Source of the DNA: Stutzerimonas stutzeri | GTDB taxonomy: Bacteria > Pseudomonadota > Gammaproteobacteria > Pseudomonadales > Pseudomonadaceae | Reading direction: 5' to 3' | Assembly: GCF_024448715.1 (NCBI RefSeq) | Contig: NZ_JAMOHZ010000006.1 | Location: forward strand, 62,001-126,000 | DNA: 64,000 nt | Shown: positions 1-8,261 of the stretch, piece after piece | How positions within the stretch are numbered: position 1 is the stretch's first letter | Layout of the letters: each line of letters starts with the position of its first letter | Notes under the pieces: generated by a model | Seen by the model: only the letters and a program-made list of their open reading frames with translations | The model's database searches: none | Told to the model about the DNA's origin: nothing | Translations under genes and position numbers: made by a program

Positions 1-717
1 ATTCTCCTCAGCCGCCATGCCGTTTTCGGCGACGTTGCTGTTCGAGCCGCTGGTGACATACAGGCGCGAGCCGTCCTGGCTGGCGATCACGTTCTTGGTC
101 CAGTGATGATTGATCGGCCCGGCGGGCAGGTCGACGACCTTTTCACCCTGGCCCTCAATGCGAGTGGCGCCTTCCTCGTACGGGAAACGCACCAGCGCGT
201 CGGTATTGGCGACATAGAGTTGGTCTCCGACCAGTGCCATGCCGAACGGCGAATTCAGCCCTTCGAGAAAGGCTGTACGCTTTTCCGGCGTGCCATCACC
301 GTTCTTGTCGCGCAGCAGGGTAATGCGGTTGGCGCTTTCGCCGCCGGAGCCGGCGCGTGCCATTACCTTTTTCATGATCCAGCCGCGAATGCTCTTGCCG
401 TCTTCGGGCTTGGGTGGCGCATCGCTTTCGGCGACCAAGACGTCGCCATTGGGCAGCACATAGAGCCAGCGTGGATGATCGAGATCGCGCGCGAACGCCT
501 CGACATGCAAGCCGGGCGCCGCTTGAGGCGTTACTCCGTCAGGCCAATCGGTGGCTTCGGCGATATTGACGGTTGGAATCAGCGACTTGTCAGGTGCCGG
601 AAGTATAGGGTCCGGCCCGTAACCAGCTTCCACTGGGACTTTGGCGGTAGCGCCGCACCCGGTAAGGCCGAGCACGAGGGACGACGCGGTAATCAGATAG
701 GCGTAGCGGCTTGGCAT
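1..717 (-). CDS. PQQ-dependent sugar dehydrogenase-like lipoprotein (C-terminus beyond the window)
   Basis: Partial gene: the start lies at 717 and the reading frame runs open off the left edge, giving about 239 residues. The N-terminus is a lipoprotein signal ([10 protein letters not shown], hydrophobic stretch, LTGCG lipobox), so the protein is expected to be membrane-anchored in the periplasm. The rest reads like the sorbosone/glucose dehydrogenase beta-propeller family, with segments such as [32 protein letters not shown] and [16 protein letters not shown]. The family oxidises sugars or other polyols with PQQ and passes electrons to the respiratory chain; the substrate here cannot be told. 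It is followed on the same strand side by no visible partner because the window ends. Confidence 0.8.
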   Translation of the reverse strand, partial: MPSRYAYLITASSLVLGLTGCGATAKVPVEAGYGPDPILPAPDKSLIPTVNIAEATDWPDGVTPQAAPGLHVEAFARDLDHPRWLYVLPNGDVLVAESDAPPKPEDGKSIRGWIMKKVMARAGSGGESANRITLLRDKNGDGTPEKRTAFLEGLNSPFGMALVGDQLYVANTDALVRFPYEEGATRIEGQGEKVVDLPAGPINHHWTKNVIASQDGSRLYVTSGSNSNVAENGMAAEEN

Positions 718-759
718 GGGCGACTCCTGCTTATGTCTGAATAGGGCGCCGCGCTCGGA

Positions 760-1287
760 TCAGGGGCCCTGTTCGCGGTCGCGGCCTTGTTTGTCGTCAT
801 CCTGCGCAGCCCTGGCGGCATGTTGTTCCAGTCGCGGCATCAGCAGAAATATCACCAGTGCGAAGCACGTCGTGAGCACCGCCGTGGCTTCGTGACCGAG
901 CCCGGCAGCGACGCCGATGGCAGCGGTGAGCCAGATGCCGGCTGCTGTGGTCAGGCCTTTAACGTCCTGAATCGAGTTGCCCTTGAGTATGGTGCCAGCA
1001 CCGAGGAATCCGATGCCGGTGATAATGCCTTGCATCACTCGCGACAGATCCTCGAGCGGCATGCCTCCTTCAAGCGGCACCAGCACGAACAGCGCGGCGC
1101 CCAGCGACACCAGCATGTGCGTTCGCAATCCCGCTGCCTTGCCCTTGTACTCACGCTCGTAGCCAAGCACGCCGCCGAGTGCCGCGGCTAATAGCAGCCG
1201 CACCGACACGCGAATCGCATGTTCGAGATCGGGAATGTCGGAAAATTCTGACGCGACGGTGCGGCCCAGTATCTCCCACCATTCCAT
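760..1287 (-). CDS. MgtC/SapB family inner-membrane protein
   Basis: A 175-residue protein with the MgtC/SapB core: RLLLAAALGGVLGYERE, the conserved KAAGLRTHMLVSLGAALF segment and the GFLGAGTI motif, followed by further hydrophobic helices and a charged cytoplasmic tail. The start at 1287 has a strong Shine-Dalgarno (GGAGG, 5 nt spacing). MgtC proteins are small polytopic membrane proteins linked to growth in low magnesium and to intracellular survival in pathogens, partly by modulating F-type ATP synthase; SapB-like relatives in environmental bacteria have less defined roles. It lacks the long C-terminal ACT-like domain of true MgtC, so a SapB-type assignment is more likely. No Mg2+ leader is visible. 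Confidence 0.85.
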   Translation of the reverse strand: MEWWEILGRTVASEFSDIPDLEHAIRVSVRLLLAAALGGVLGYEREYKGKAAGLRTHMLVSLGAALFVLVPLEGGMPLEDLSRVMQGIITGIGFLGAGTILKGNSIQDVKGLTTAAGIWLTAAIGVAAGLGHEATAVLTTCFALVIFLLMPRLEQHAARAAQDDDKQGRDREQGP

Positions 1288-1352
1288 GATTGCCTCCGGC
1301 TAGCGCCGCGATTGCGGCTGTCTGGCGTTCGAGTCATGACGCGCCAGGCGGT

Positions 1353-2375
1353 TCACTCGACAACCTCGAAGCGCAGCATGCCAATCATCTGTCCGGCCTC
1401 GGTCATGACCCTGACGCGCCATTTGCCTTGCGCGTCGTCGGGGAAGTTGCGCTTGTGAGTCCAAGCGCGATAACCCGCTTCGCGGCCGCCATTGATGTCC
1501 AGCGGAATGCGGTCGACGCGCCGGCCGTTGTGCATCCATTCATGGTAGATGCGTTCCTTCAGGCCGCGCGGTGCGTTGATCGCGGTGAAGGCATAGAGCC
1601 CATTGGTGCGCAGCTCTGCGCTGGTCAGCTGACGAAGGCGATTGCCAGGTTCGCGCGAGGCATCGTCCATGCTCATGGTCACCGCTACGTCGGTCAGCCA
1701 CAGGGTCGCTGGTGGCACCCAGGTGCGTCCCATCCAGCCCGCCAGCCCGACGACTATTGCAAGCAGCGGAACCGCGATCAGGCTCTTCCAGTTCCATGTC
1801 CGGAGCAACCCGCTGAGACTCGGTAACGCTAGCACCACGGCGATACCCAGCGCCCACAGATAACTCTGCGGCGTCGATAGATGAAAGATGATCGGTAGCG
1901 CCGTCAGCAGTACGGCGAACAGGGTCAGCGCGTGGAAGGCCAGATAAATCCAGCGTCGCGGCGCCAACCATTTGTAGTACAGCGGGTCGACCAGCGAGAT
2001 CAGCGCAGCGACGCCCAGCATCACCGTGAACACGGATTGGCCACTGTTCCAGGTGGTGGTGATGAAGAAGAACGGGATGATGAAGAACAGGCTTTCCTGA
2101 TGCACCATCTGGGTGACGTAGCGCAACAGCGGTCGTGGCACTTTCCAGCCGAACCAGCGCTCCAGGCTGCGGCGCAGGCTATTTTCCAGCATCAGCCAGA
2201 GCCAACTGACCAGCATCACCGCGGCGATGACTTTGGCGAGGCCTGCTTGGCGCTCCACCAGTACGAAACTAGCGATACCCGAACAGAAGCCGAACAGGGC
2301 GACAGTGCCCGGGTAGCGGCGGATTAGGCGCGAGGTCAGATCGAAAAGGGCGGAAAGCCGGGATTTCAGCGGCAT
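1353..2375 (-). CDS. DUF5924/DUF2914 membrane protein
   Basis: A 340-residue protein with about seven predicted transmembrane segments in residues 20-230 and a soluble C-terminal domain (about 265-340) that resembles DUF2914 (IYHEWMHNGRRVDRIPL, YRAWTHKRNFP, GKWRVRVMTEAGQMIG). This arrangement is common in Pseudomonas and has no defined biochemical role; DUF2914 domains look like beta-sandwich extracytoplasmic modules. It sits between an MgtC-like gene and a DUF2726 gene on the same strand, about 105 nt downstream of the latter, which may be one transcription unit. The Shine-Dalgarno is weak, so the start is the first in-frame ATG that keeps the first hydrophobic helix. Confidence 0.75.
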   Translation of the reverse strand: MPLKSRLSALFDLTSRLIRRYPGTVALFGFCSGIASFVLVERQAGLAKVIAAVMLVSWLWLMLENSLRRSLERWFGWKVPRPLLRYVTQMVHQESLFFIIPFFFITTTWNSGQSVFTVMLGVAALISLVDPLYYKWLAPRRWIYLAFHALTLFAVLLTALPIIFHLSTPQSYLWALGIAVVLALPSLSGLLRTWNWKSLIAVPLLAIVVGLAGWMGRTWVPPATLWLTDVAVTMSMDDASREPGNRLRQLTSAELRTNGLYAFTAINAPRGLKERIYHEWMHNGRRVDRIPLDINGGREAGYRAWTHKRNFPDDAQGKWRVRVMTEAGQMIGMLRFEVVE

Positions 2376-2480
2376 ATCGAGGTCACGTTGAAGGTTCTCT
2401 CCGAAAAGGCGCCAGGCTGCACGCTGGTTGGCATTCGGTGTTTGCCAATTATGCGCTCGGCAGGCAAAGCGGTAGCGTGG

Positions 2481-2966
2481 TTACGACACGGCCGCAATGG
2501 CGTGATCGATGGCTGTGCGTATCTCGCCATAGGAACGCGCCGTTTCTGGCGTCAGGCGCACCAGCGGTAAGCCGATGGTCTGGCAAAGGTCATCGAGGAA
2601 GGCGTTGGCTTCGGTTGCCTGCTCCATCTCGATGGCGCAGAGCAGGTCCAGCGTCTGCCGGTCGCACAGGAGAAAATCGAAACGAGCCGCCGAGATCCGG
2701 TTGGATGCCTGGTACCAGGGCGCTCGCCGAGGTATCGCCGTGACCTCGACCACGTCAGCGACACGCACTTTGCTCAGGATCAAGTGGTCGTCACCCGCCG
2801 CCTGTTGCAACAATACAAACAGCTCCCGTTCGGCCGGTTGAAAGAACGGCCGCTTCAACTGATAGGGCATGCGCAGGGCGGGATGATTGAATTGCCGCTG
2901 CTTGATATAGAAGACCAGGGCGAAGCAGACGAAGGCCACGAACACCAATCCGAGAAAAGCCGTCAT
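2481..2966 (-). CDS. DUF2726 domain protein with N-terminal membrane anchor
   Basis: A 161-residue protein. It opens with one hydrophobic helix (TAFLGLVFVAFVCFALVFYI) and continues with a DUF2726 domain: FFQPAERELFVLLQQA, a segment on regulation of ligand entry (LSKVRVADVVEV), RFDFLLCDRQTLDLLCAIE and a conserved C-terminal region. DUF2726 is related to the restriction-endonuclease/NERD-like fold; the DFLLCD...CAIE strand pair fits that core, but catalysis is not established. The frame is open upstream to 3059, but the ATG at 2966 is chosen because it starts directly at the membrane anchor, as in this family. Confidence 0.7.
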   Translation of the reverse strand: MTAFLGLVFVAFVCFALVFYIKQRQFNHPALRMPYQLKRPFFQPAERELFVLLQQAAGDDHLILSKVRVADVVEVTAIPRRAPWYQASNRISAARFDFLLCDRQTLDLLCAIEMEQATEANAFLDDLCQTIGLPLVRLTPETARSYGEIRTAIDHAIAAVS

Positions 2967-3130
2967 TTCACATCGTCCCGCTCGGCCGGTGGCAGAGCTC
3001 GGGTTGCGATAGTGTCGGGTCGGACACGCATGGGCAGCTCCAGATTTGAACGTTGACATTTGATTCGGTGGCGGAAGGGGAGTTCGCTTTCATACGAGGC
3101 GTAGTTATCCCATTTATCTGTGCGCCGTTC

Positions 3131-3139
3131 TGTGGATAA
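3131..3139 (-). promoter_or_regulatory. DnaA box, perfect match
   Basis: TGTGGATAA on the plus strand, the exact complement of the canonical DnaA box TTATCCACA. It is the first of the consensus boxes clustered between 3.1 and 4.5 kb. Confidence 0.6.
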
Positions 3140-3308
3140 GCTTGGGATCAACCGTTGAGGGCCATGCGGTACCAAGGTTTGCATCGTTTGGTTAACGTTT
3201 GTTCAACCCTGTATCGCTTCGCTTGTGGGCATAACGACGATCTTGATGCAAGGTGTTATTCATTGATTTAAAAAAGGAATTCCCAGCGCTGGCGGCGCGC
3301 ATAAACAG

Positions 3309-3317
3309 TTATCCACG
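3309..3317 (+). promoter_or_regulatory. DnaA box, 8 of 9
   Basis: TTATCCACG, one mismatch from TTATCCACA, in opposite orientation to and 17 nt away from the perfect box at 3335-3343. Confidence 0.45.
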
Positions 3318-3334
3318 ATTGCTGTGGAGAGTCC

Positions 3335-3343
3335 TGTGGATAA
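3335..3343 (-). promoter_or_regulatory. DnaA box, perfect match
   Basis: TGTGGATAA, exact complement of TTATCCACA, forming an inverted pair with the near-match at 3309-3317. Confidence 0.6.
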
Positions 3344-3429
3344 CGCTCGGCGAACTTTGGGCGAGTCCCATAGGTGTTGGGCTGCGGTCAGTTGTACGAT
3401 TTTTGTCCACCTGATTGTTCGATAATGCT

Positions 3430-4017
3430 TCAGGCCGAAGGGTGGACGCCCCATCGGGTTTCCGTACTGGGTTGCCAATCGTTCAGCATTTGTAGCAGCG
3501 CTTGTGGTGACTCGCTGCGCTGAAGCATGCCGCGTTGCTGCGCCCGCACGAAGCCCTCATCCACGAGGTGGTCGAGGAACTGGCTAAGCTTGCTGTAAAA
3601 CTGGTTTACGTCGAGTAGGCCGAGCGGTTTGCGGTGATAACCGAGTTGCCCCCAGGTCCAGACTTCAAACAGTTCCTCCAATGTGCCGAGGCCGCCCGGC
3701 AGCGCAATGAACGCATCGGAGAGTTCGGCCATACGCGCCTTGCGGGCGTGCATTCCATCGACCACTTCCAGCCGGGTCAGCCCTGGATGGCCGATTTCCT
3801 TGTCTTTCAGGCTCTGCGGAATAATGCCGATCACCTCGCCTCCAGCGGCCATGGTGGCGTCTGCAACGACCCCCATCAGGCCAACCGCTCCGCCGCCGTA
3901 AATCAGCCTGATGTCATTCGCCGCCAGGGTCTGGCCAAGCGCGATAGCTGCCTTTTGATAGGCGGGGTTGAGGCCAGTGCTGGCGCCGCAGAATACGCAG
4001 ATCGATCGCAGGGACAT
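3430..4017 (-). CDS. LOG family cytokinin-riboside 5'-monophosphate phosphoribohydrolase-like protein
   Basis: A 195-residue member of the TIGR00730/LOG (formerly 'lysine decarboxylase-like') family. Its hallmark [16 protein letters not shown] motif (the PGGxGTxxE signature) and the N-terminal [11 protein letters not shown]ossmann start are intact, as is [18 protein letters not shown] proteins cleave nucleoside 5'-monophosphates to free base plus ribose 5-phosphate; in bacteria the true substrate is often unknown, and cytokinin activation is a plant-derived name. Two adjacent ATGs occur; the second (4017) gives 6 nt spacing from GGAG and yields MSLRSICVF. The gene is flanked on both sides by DnaA boxes. 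Confidence 0.85.
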   Translation of the reverse strand: MSLRSICVFCGASTGLNPAYQKAAIALGQTLAANDIRLIYGGGAVGLMGVVADATMAAGGEVIGIIPQSLKDKEIGHPGLTRLEVVDGMHARKARMAELSDAFIALPGGLGTLEELFEVWTWGQLGYHRKPLGLLDVNQFYSKLSQFLDHLVDEGFVRAQQRGMLQRSESPQALLQMLNDWQPSTETRWGVHPSA

Positions 4018-4085
4018 CATCCACTCCGTCAGTTGAATGGTCGAAAGGTTACCTCCCGGCGCGGATGACGGCCAAGCGGATCGGA

Positions 4086-4172
4086 TCAATATTCGAGGTC
4101 TTCGATGCAGGCATCGCCCGCGGCCAGGGCGTAATTGGCAAATGACATCTGGAACAAATCGAAGCTGGGCAT
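4086..4172 (-). CDS. Possible small protein, 28 residues
   Basis: A very short ORF upstream of the LOG gene on the same strand. It has an unusually good ribosome binding site (AGGAG, 7 nt spacer, ATG). The product starts [16 protein letters not shown] and ends in an acidic tail CIEDLEY. I do not recognise it; the mix of phenylalanines and acidic residues could form a short amphipathic helix. It could be a genuine microprotein, a leader peptide for the LOG gene 70 nt downstream, or chance. Confidence 0.4.
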   Translation of the reverse strand: MPSFDLFQMSFANYALAAGDACIEDLEY

Positions 4173-4309
4173 TACGGCACTCCTGCGCTGACTCCTAGAT
4201 ATGCGACAGGTTATGCCTCCGCTTCGCCTGCGGCTCTTAGCTTGTAGGTATGGCAACGATAGCTTTCAGCGGAGATATGAAAATCATCCCCTATTATTGT
4301 GCATAGGTC

Positions 4310-4318
4310 TGTGGATAA
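4310..4318 (-). promoter_or_regulatory. DnaA box, perfect match
   Basis: TGTGGATAA, exact complement of TTATCCACA. It is 975 nt from the nearest perfect box on the other side of the LOG gene. Confidence 0.6.
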
Positions 4319-4494
4319 CCTCTTGACGCCTTGTCTGGAGCCGCGTCGACGCTGGCGCTTCGGTTAGTGTGCGTTTTTTGAGCAAAGCGAATTAAGGCCA
4401 TAACTTATTGAAATTTCAGTTTAAAAATGGGGGGCCTAAAAATGACCAGTTCTGGCGACTGGTTTTAGTTATTCAGTAAAGCTGTGGAACGGTC

Positions 4495-4503
4495 TGTGTA
4501 TAA
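4495..4503 (-). promoter_or_regulatory. DnaA box, TTATNCACA consensus
   Basis: TGTGTATAA, complement TTATACACA, matching the relaxed DnaA consensus TTATNCACA in full. Confidence 0.5.
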
Positions 4504-4747
4504 CATGGGGAAGCGGGACGTTAAGGCCCGCTGCGACTGCGTGTCAGGGCGCTGAACGAAAAATAATCACTCGAATCGCCATGACATTCTGCGCACTGCC
4601 GATCGCGCCGACCCAATCTGGACGGAGCGGGTCATCATCCCGCAGCGTTATGCCGGGGCATTCAGTCGCGGCCGTTTGATTGTGAGCCGGGTTGGCCTCG
4701 CCGACACTCGCTGCACCTTATAACAACATCCGCTGGAGGAATTCCAA

Positions 4748-5659
4748 ATGAGTGAAGCCATCCGCTTCGAAGACAAGGTTGTGATCGTGACTGGCGCTGG
4801 TGGCGGTCTCGGCCGCGCCCATGCGCTACTGTTCGCCCGTCATGGCGCCAAGGTGGTGGTCAACGATCTCGGTGGTAGCGCTCAGGGCGAAGGCGCCAAC
4901 AGCTCGGCTGCCGATCGCGTGGTGGAAGAAATCCGCGCAGCTGGCGGCACGGCCGTGGCCAACCACGACTCCGTTACCGATGGCGAGAAGATCGTGCAGC
5001 AGGCCTTGGACAGCTTCGGCCGCATCGATGTAGTGGTGAACAACGCCGGTATCCTGCGCGACAAGACCTTCCACAAAATGGACGACGCCGACTGGGATCT
5101 GGTCTACCGGGTGCATGTCGAAGGCGCCTACAAGGTCACCCGCGCCGCCTGGCCGCACATGCGTGAGCAGGCGTATGGTCGGGTGATTTTCACGGCTTCC
5201 ACATCCGGCATTTACGGCAACTTCGGCCAATCGAACTACGGCATGGCCAAGCTTGGTCTCTATGGCCTGACCCGCACCCTGGCGCTGGAAGGCCGCAAGA
5301 ACAACATCCTGGTCAACGCCATCGCACCTACCGGCGGTACCCGCATGACCGAAGGGCTGATTCCGCCGCAGGTCTTCGAGCAGCTCAAGCCCGAGTTGGT
5401 GAGCCCGCTGGTGGTGTTTCTGGCGAGCGAGCAATGTCAGGAAACCTCCGGCCTGTTCGAAGTGGGCGGCGGCTGGATGGGCAAGGTGCGATGGGAGCGC
5501 AGTCTGGGCGCTGGTTTCGATCCGAAGGCTGGCTTCGATGCAGAAGATGTTGCAGCCAACTGGCAGCAGATCTGCGATTTCGAGAACGCCGCCCATCCGG
5601 CTGACAACATCGAAGCGTTGAAGGAAATGATGGCCAACTTGCAGAAGCACGCGGGCTAA
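4748..5659 (+). CDS. Short-chain dehydrogenase, (3R)-hydroxyacyl-CoA dehydrogenase type
   Basis: A 303-residue classical SDR. The cofactor motif TGAGGGLGRAHALLFA (residues about 15-30), the NNAG motif (NNAGILRDKTFHKM) and the catalytic Ser plus Y-x-x-x-K (ASTSGIYGNFGQSNYGMAKLG) are all present. The sequence VVNDLGGSAQGEG and the extended C-terminus closely resemble the dehydrogenase domain of peroxisomal multifunctional enzyme 2 (17-beta-HSD4), so the likely reaction is NAD-dependent oxidation of (3R)-hydroxyacyl-CoA in a beta-oxidation-like route. Here it is a stand-alone enzyme without hydratase or SCP2 domain. Start is fixed by GGAGGA with a 7-nt spacer. It is transcribed alone, convergent with the SulP gene. 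Confidence 0.85.
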   Translation: MSEAIRFEDKVVIVTGAGGGLGRAHALLFARHGAKVVVNDLGGSAQGEGANSSAADRVVEEIRAAGGTAVANHDSVTDGEKIVQQALDSFGRIDVVVNNAGILRDKTFHKMDDADWDLVYRVHVEGAYKVTRAAWPHMREQAYGRVIFTASTSGIYGNFGQSNYGMAKLGLYGLTRTLALEGRKNNILVNAIAPTGGTRMTEGLIPPQVFEQLKPELVSPLVVFLASEQCQETSGLFEVGGGWMGKVRWERSLGAGFDPKAGFDAEDVAANWQQICDFENAAHPADNIEALKEMMANLQKHAG

Positions 5660-5716
5660 GGCGGCCAGCAGCAGGGCGCGGATAGCGCGCCCTCGGTTTC
5701 GCCCGGGGCGGGCGTC

Positions 5717-7450
5717 TCAGCCAGCCGCGGTGGTCATCGCGTTTGGCGATAGCAGCCAAAAGGCTTTTGCTCGGGCCTGGACAAGATCACGCACGTAATA
5801 CAGCTGCCCTTCGAGCAGATGGATGCCGACGCGCCGCAGCTTGAGCCGCACCCGGGCGCTGCTGCCGCAGAGAATTAACGCGATGCCCTGCTTTTTGTAG
5901 TCCAGCAGAACGTTCTCCAGTGCCGCCAGCGCGGTCATGTCCAGCATTGGCACCGCGCTGATATCGACGATGACGATCTTCACGTCCGGATTGAAGCGTC
6001 GCAGCACGCCTAACGCCTTCTCCGCCGCGCCGAAGAACAGCGGGCCGCGAATCGTGTAGGCGGCGACATGCTCGGGTAGATCCGCGAGCAGATGACTCCG
6101 GCCATGACGCAGGCTGGTGGTGTCGGTGAGCTCGCTCATGCGCTTGATGAACAGCCCTGCGGCCAGCAGCAGGCCGACCCCGACCGCCAGCACCATGTCG
6201 AACAGCACCGTCAGCACCAGGCAGGTGAGCAGCACCAGCACATCGCTGCGCGGTGCGATGCGCAGTGTCTTGAGCACATGGGGCGCTTCGCTCATATTCC
6301 AGGCCACCATGAGCAATAGTGCCGCTAGGGCGGCCATCGGCAGGTAGCTAAACAAAGGCGCCAGCCACAGGATCGCTACCAGCACCACACCGGCATGAAT
6401 GATCGCCGCCAGGGGCGAGAAGGCGCCGGCGCGCACGTTGGTGGCGCTGCGGGCAATGGCCGCGGTGGCGGTGATGCCGCCGAACAGAGGCGCCACCAGA
6501 TTACCGATGCCTTGGCCCAGAAGCTCGGCGTTCGGATCATGCCTGCTGCCGGTCATGCCATCGGCGACCACGGCGCAGAGCAGCGATTCGATGGCGCCGA
6601 GCATGGCGATAGCGCAAGCAGGCGCCAGTAACTGGTGGAGCAGTTCGAAGCTCAACGTCAGCGGCTGTCCGTCGGGGCCGGGCAACAGCCACGGCCAGGC
6701 GAAGTCCGGAAGAAGGGGCGGAATGCCGGGATGGATCACGTCGTCGGCCGTATAGCTGAAGCGCTCTCCCAGCGTGGCCACCGCCAGGCCGGAAGATTCC
6801 AGCGCCATTCCAGCCAGCGCGCCGACGACGAGGGCTACCAGATGGCCTGGCACCTTAGGTACCAGGCGCGGCCAGACAATCAATACGACCAGGCATAGCG
6901 CGGCGACAAGGCCGTCACCTGGCTGCGCGCTGGGCAGCGCTTGAGCTAGCAGGCCCAGCTGCTCAACGTAATGTTGAGGTTGTTCGGTGAGGGTCAGTCC
7001 GAGCACATCCTTGAGCTGCAGCGTCGCGATGACAATGCCGATACCCGCGGTGAAGCCCAGGGTGACCGGGTAGGGGACGAAGGTGATCAGCTTGCCTGCG
7101 CGCAGCAGGCCCAGTGCAATCAGTATCAGCCCGGCGAGCATGGTACAGAGCAGCAGGCCGCCGAGGCCGAATTGCTGCGTGATCGGCAGCAGGATCACCA
7201 CGAACGCAGCGGTCGGCCCGGACACGTTGAAGCGAGAGCCGCCGGTCAGAGCGATCAGCGGCGCGGCGATCAGCACGGTATACAGGCCATGCTGTGGCGC
7301 GACCCCCACCGCGATCGCCAGCGCCATGGCCAGCGGGATGGCGATAATTCCCACCGTCAGGCCCGCCGCAATGTCACCGCGCAGCTCACGGCCACCGTAG
7401 CCCGACTGCAGGGTTTCACGCCAGGCGGCAAACAACGGCGGACGCTTCAT
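5717..7450 (-). CDS. SulP family anion transporter with STAS domain
   Basis: A 577-residue SLC26/SulP transporter: MKRPPLFAAWRETLQ followed by the family signature GDIAAGLTVGIIAIPLAMALAIAVG (split here over helices 1-2), about 10-12 hydrophobic helices to residue 430, and a cytoplasmic STAS domain at about 455-560 (IVIVDISAVPMLDMTALAALE). SulP proteins carry sulfate, bicarbonate or dicarboxylates by symport; the substrate cannot be chosen from sequence. The frame opens at a GTG (7459), but that codon overlaps the Shine-Dalgarno AAGGAG, which sits 8 nt before the ATG at 7450, so the ATG is preferred. Confidence 0.85.
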   Translation of the reverse strand: MKRPPLFAAWRETLQSGYGGRELRGDIAAGLTVGIIAIPLAMALAIAVGVAPQHGLYTVLIAAPLIALTGGSRFNVSGPTAAFVVILLPITQQFGLGGLLLCTMLAGLILIALGLLRAGKLITFVPYPVTLGFTAGIGIVIATLQLKDVLGLTLTEQPQHYVEQLGLLAQALPSAQPGDGLVAALCLVVLIVWPRLVPKVPGHLVALVVGALAGMALESSGLAVATLGERFSYTADDVIHPGIPPLLPDFAWPWLLPGPDGQPLTLSFELLHQLLAPACAIAMLGAIESLLCAVVADGMTGSRHDPNAELLGQGIGNLVAPLFGGITATAAIARSATNVRAGAFSPLAAIIHAGVVLVAILWLAPLFSYLPMAALAALLLMVAWNMSEAPHVLKTLRIAPRSDVLVLLTCLVLTVLFDMVLAVGVGLLLAAGLFIKRMSELTDTTSLRHGRSHLLADLPEHVAAYTIRGPLFFGAAEKALGVLRRFNPDVKIVIVDISAVPMLDMTALAALENVLLDYKKQGIALILCGSSARVRLKLRRVGIHLLEGQLYYVRDLVQARAKAFWLLSPNAMTTAAG

Positions 7451-7578
7451 GCCAGACACTCCTTATGTGCAGACGGCCAGTATAAGCAAAGGCCCGGCAG
7501 TGCGGATGCCTGAGCGCAACATAGCGGGTAAATCGAGGATTTTCGTGTAAGACCTTGGTCGCAAGCGAGCCTGGTGCG

Positions 7579-7607
7579 TTGAGTGCGTTCGTCCTGCGGA
7601 GTAAACT
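7579..7607 (+). promoter_or_regulatory. Putative sigma70 promoter for the PA4642-like gene
   Basis: TTGAGT (7579-7584) and TAAACT (7602-7607) are separated by exactly 17 nt and lie 35 nt before the start codon. Each hexamer matches the consensus at four of six positions. Assignment is by eye only. Confidence 0.35.
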
Positions 7608-7641
7608 GCCGCCCCCGTAAGGCTCGTCGACTGGAGTGGAC

Positions 7642-7929
7642 ATGCGTAAAGACAAGAAAAAGGTGGTCGGTGAAGAGATCTCCGACGAGTCGATCAAATT
7701 GTTTCTCGAGCCTGAGCCTATGGACGATACGCCGCCGGCATTACACAAGTTGATCAAGGCTTATCGCGGTTTGCGCGTCGATGATTTCGAGCGCTTTCTA
7801 GGTTTCTTTGTCGAAGCCGGGTACGACCTGAATGCGAAGGATGCCAAGGGGCAGGACTTCGTTGCGCTGATCGTCGATCAACGTCAGGCTGAGCCCTATA
7901 TCGAGCTAATCCGGGCCGCTCGCGGCTAA
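7642..7929 (+). CDS. PA4642-like conserved protein
   Basis: A 95-residue soluble protein (MRKDKKKVVGEEISDESI...) with a lysine-rich N-terminus and an acidic middle. It resembles the PA4642 family, a small protein conserved in Pseudomonas and encoded just before malate:quinone oxidoreductase, as here. The C-terminal part (KLIKAYRGLRVDDFERFLGFFVEAGYDLNAKDAKGQDF) reads like a single ankyrin-type repeat, suggesting a protein-binding role. Start at ATG 7642 rather than the upstream GTG, which overlaps the Shine-Dalgarno GGAG. Function is unknown. Confidence 0.75.
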   Translation: MRKDKKKVVGEEISDESIKLFLEPEPMDDTPPALHKLIKAYRGLRVDDFERFLGFFVEAGYDLNAKDAKGQDFVALIVDQRQAEPYIELIRAARG

Positions 7930-8261
7930 CGACTACATTCGCATCGGTGAATTGCTGCCGATGCAAGCGACACCGTTTGGACCGGCTGAGCGATTGGCAG
8001 CCACACTGGTTTTTCTCGCTGCACGTGTCCCGTAGAGCCCAGGCTTATCGCCCTGCTCCGGGAGCTTTGGAGCGAGAGGGAGGAAGGCCAAAAGCCGTTC
8101 TTCCGACAGCGGGCAGACACCATGGGGTGCCTGTCTTCGGGCACAAGCCCGAGCAGCGGTTTAGAAACCCTCCTCCGTTTCTAGTCGCCTGGCTGGTGGT
8201 TCTACACGATCGCGTACTGCGGTCGTGACAGTTTAATGCTGTGATTCTGGAGAACGCGTTA
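7930..8261. other. Leader region of mqo with two stem-loops
   Basis: A 332-bp gap without a convincing gene. It contains an imperfect hairpin around the palindromic ACACCATGGGGTG at 8111-8135 and a perfect six-base-pair stem TCGGGC/GCCCGA with an ACAA loop at 8137-8152. Neither is followed by a T-run, so they may belong to the 5' untranslated leader of mqo rather than be terminators. I found no recognisable riboswitch. Confidence 0.4.

Larger units (their letters stand above)
3060..3429. other. Intergenic region with DnaA-box cluster (left part)
   Basis: This 370-bp gene-free stretch holds two perfect 9-mer DnaA boxes in the TGTGGATAA orientation (3131-3139 and 3335-3343), one 8/9 box TTATCCACG (3309-3317), and weaker look-alikes near 3105 and 3323. 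Between them lies an AT-rich run (about 3255-3285, including TTTAAAAAAGG). I see no promoter that I can support. Together with the boxes on the other side of the LOG gene, this is far more than chance would give; the role is unknown (see findings). Confidence 0.6.
4173..4747. other. Intergenic region with DnaA-box cluster (right part)
   Basis: A 575-bp gene-free stretch upstream of the short-chain dehydrogenase. It has a perfect DnaA box TGTGGATAA at 4310-4318, and TGTGTATAA at 4495-4503, which fits the looser TTATNCACA consensus. An AT-rich segment lies at about 4385-4445. Nothing else is recognised apart from the Shine-Dalgarno GGAGGA at 4735-4740 for the downstream gene. Confidence 0.55.

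Noticed and set aside
3100..4510. Chromosomal replication origin oriC
   Set aside because: None of the usual neighbours (dnaA, dnaN, rpmH, gyrB) is present, so I do not call it oriC despite the DnaA-box cluster.
4826..5650. Long minus-strand ORF opposite the SDR gene
   Set aside because: It is the GC-rich shadow of a well-supported plus-strand gene and has no domain signature or ribosome binding site.
7947..8228. A 93-codon plus-strand ORF between the PA4642-like gene and mqo
   Set aside because: It begins with a weak GTG, is rich in Arg/His/Pro with no recognisable pattern, and overlaps the leader hairpins; it looks like a chance frame.
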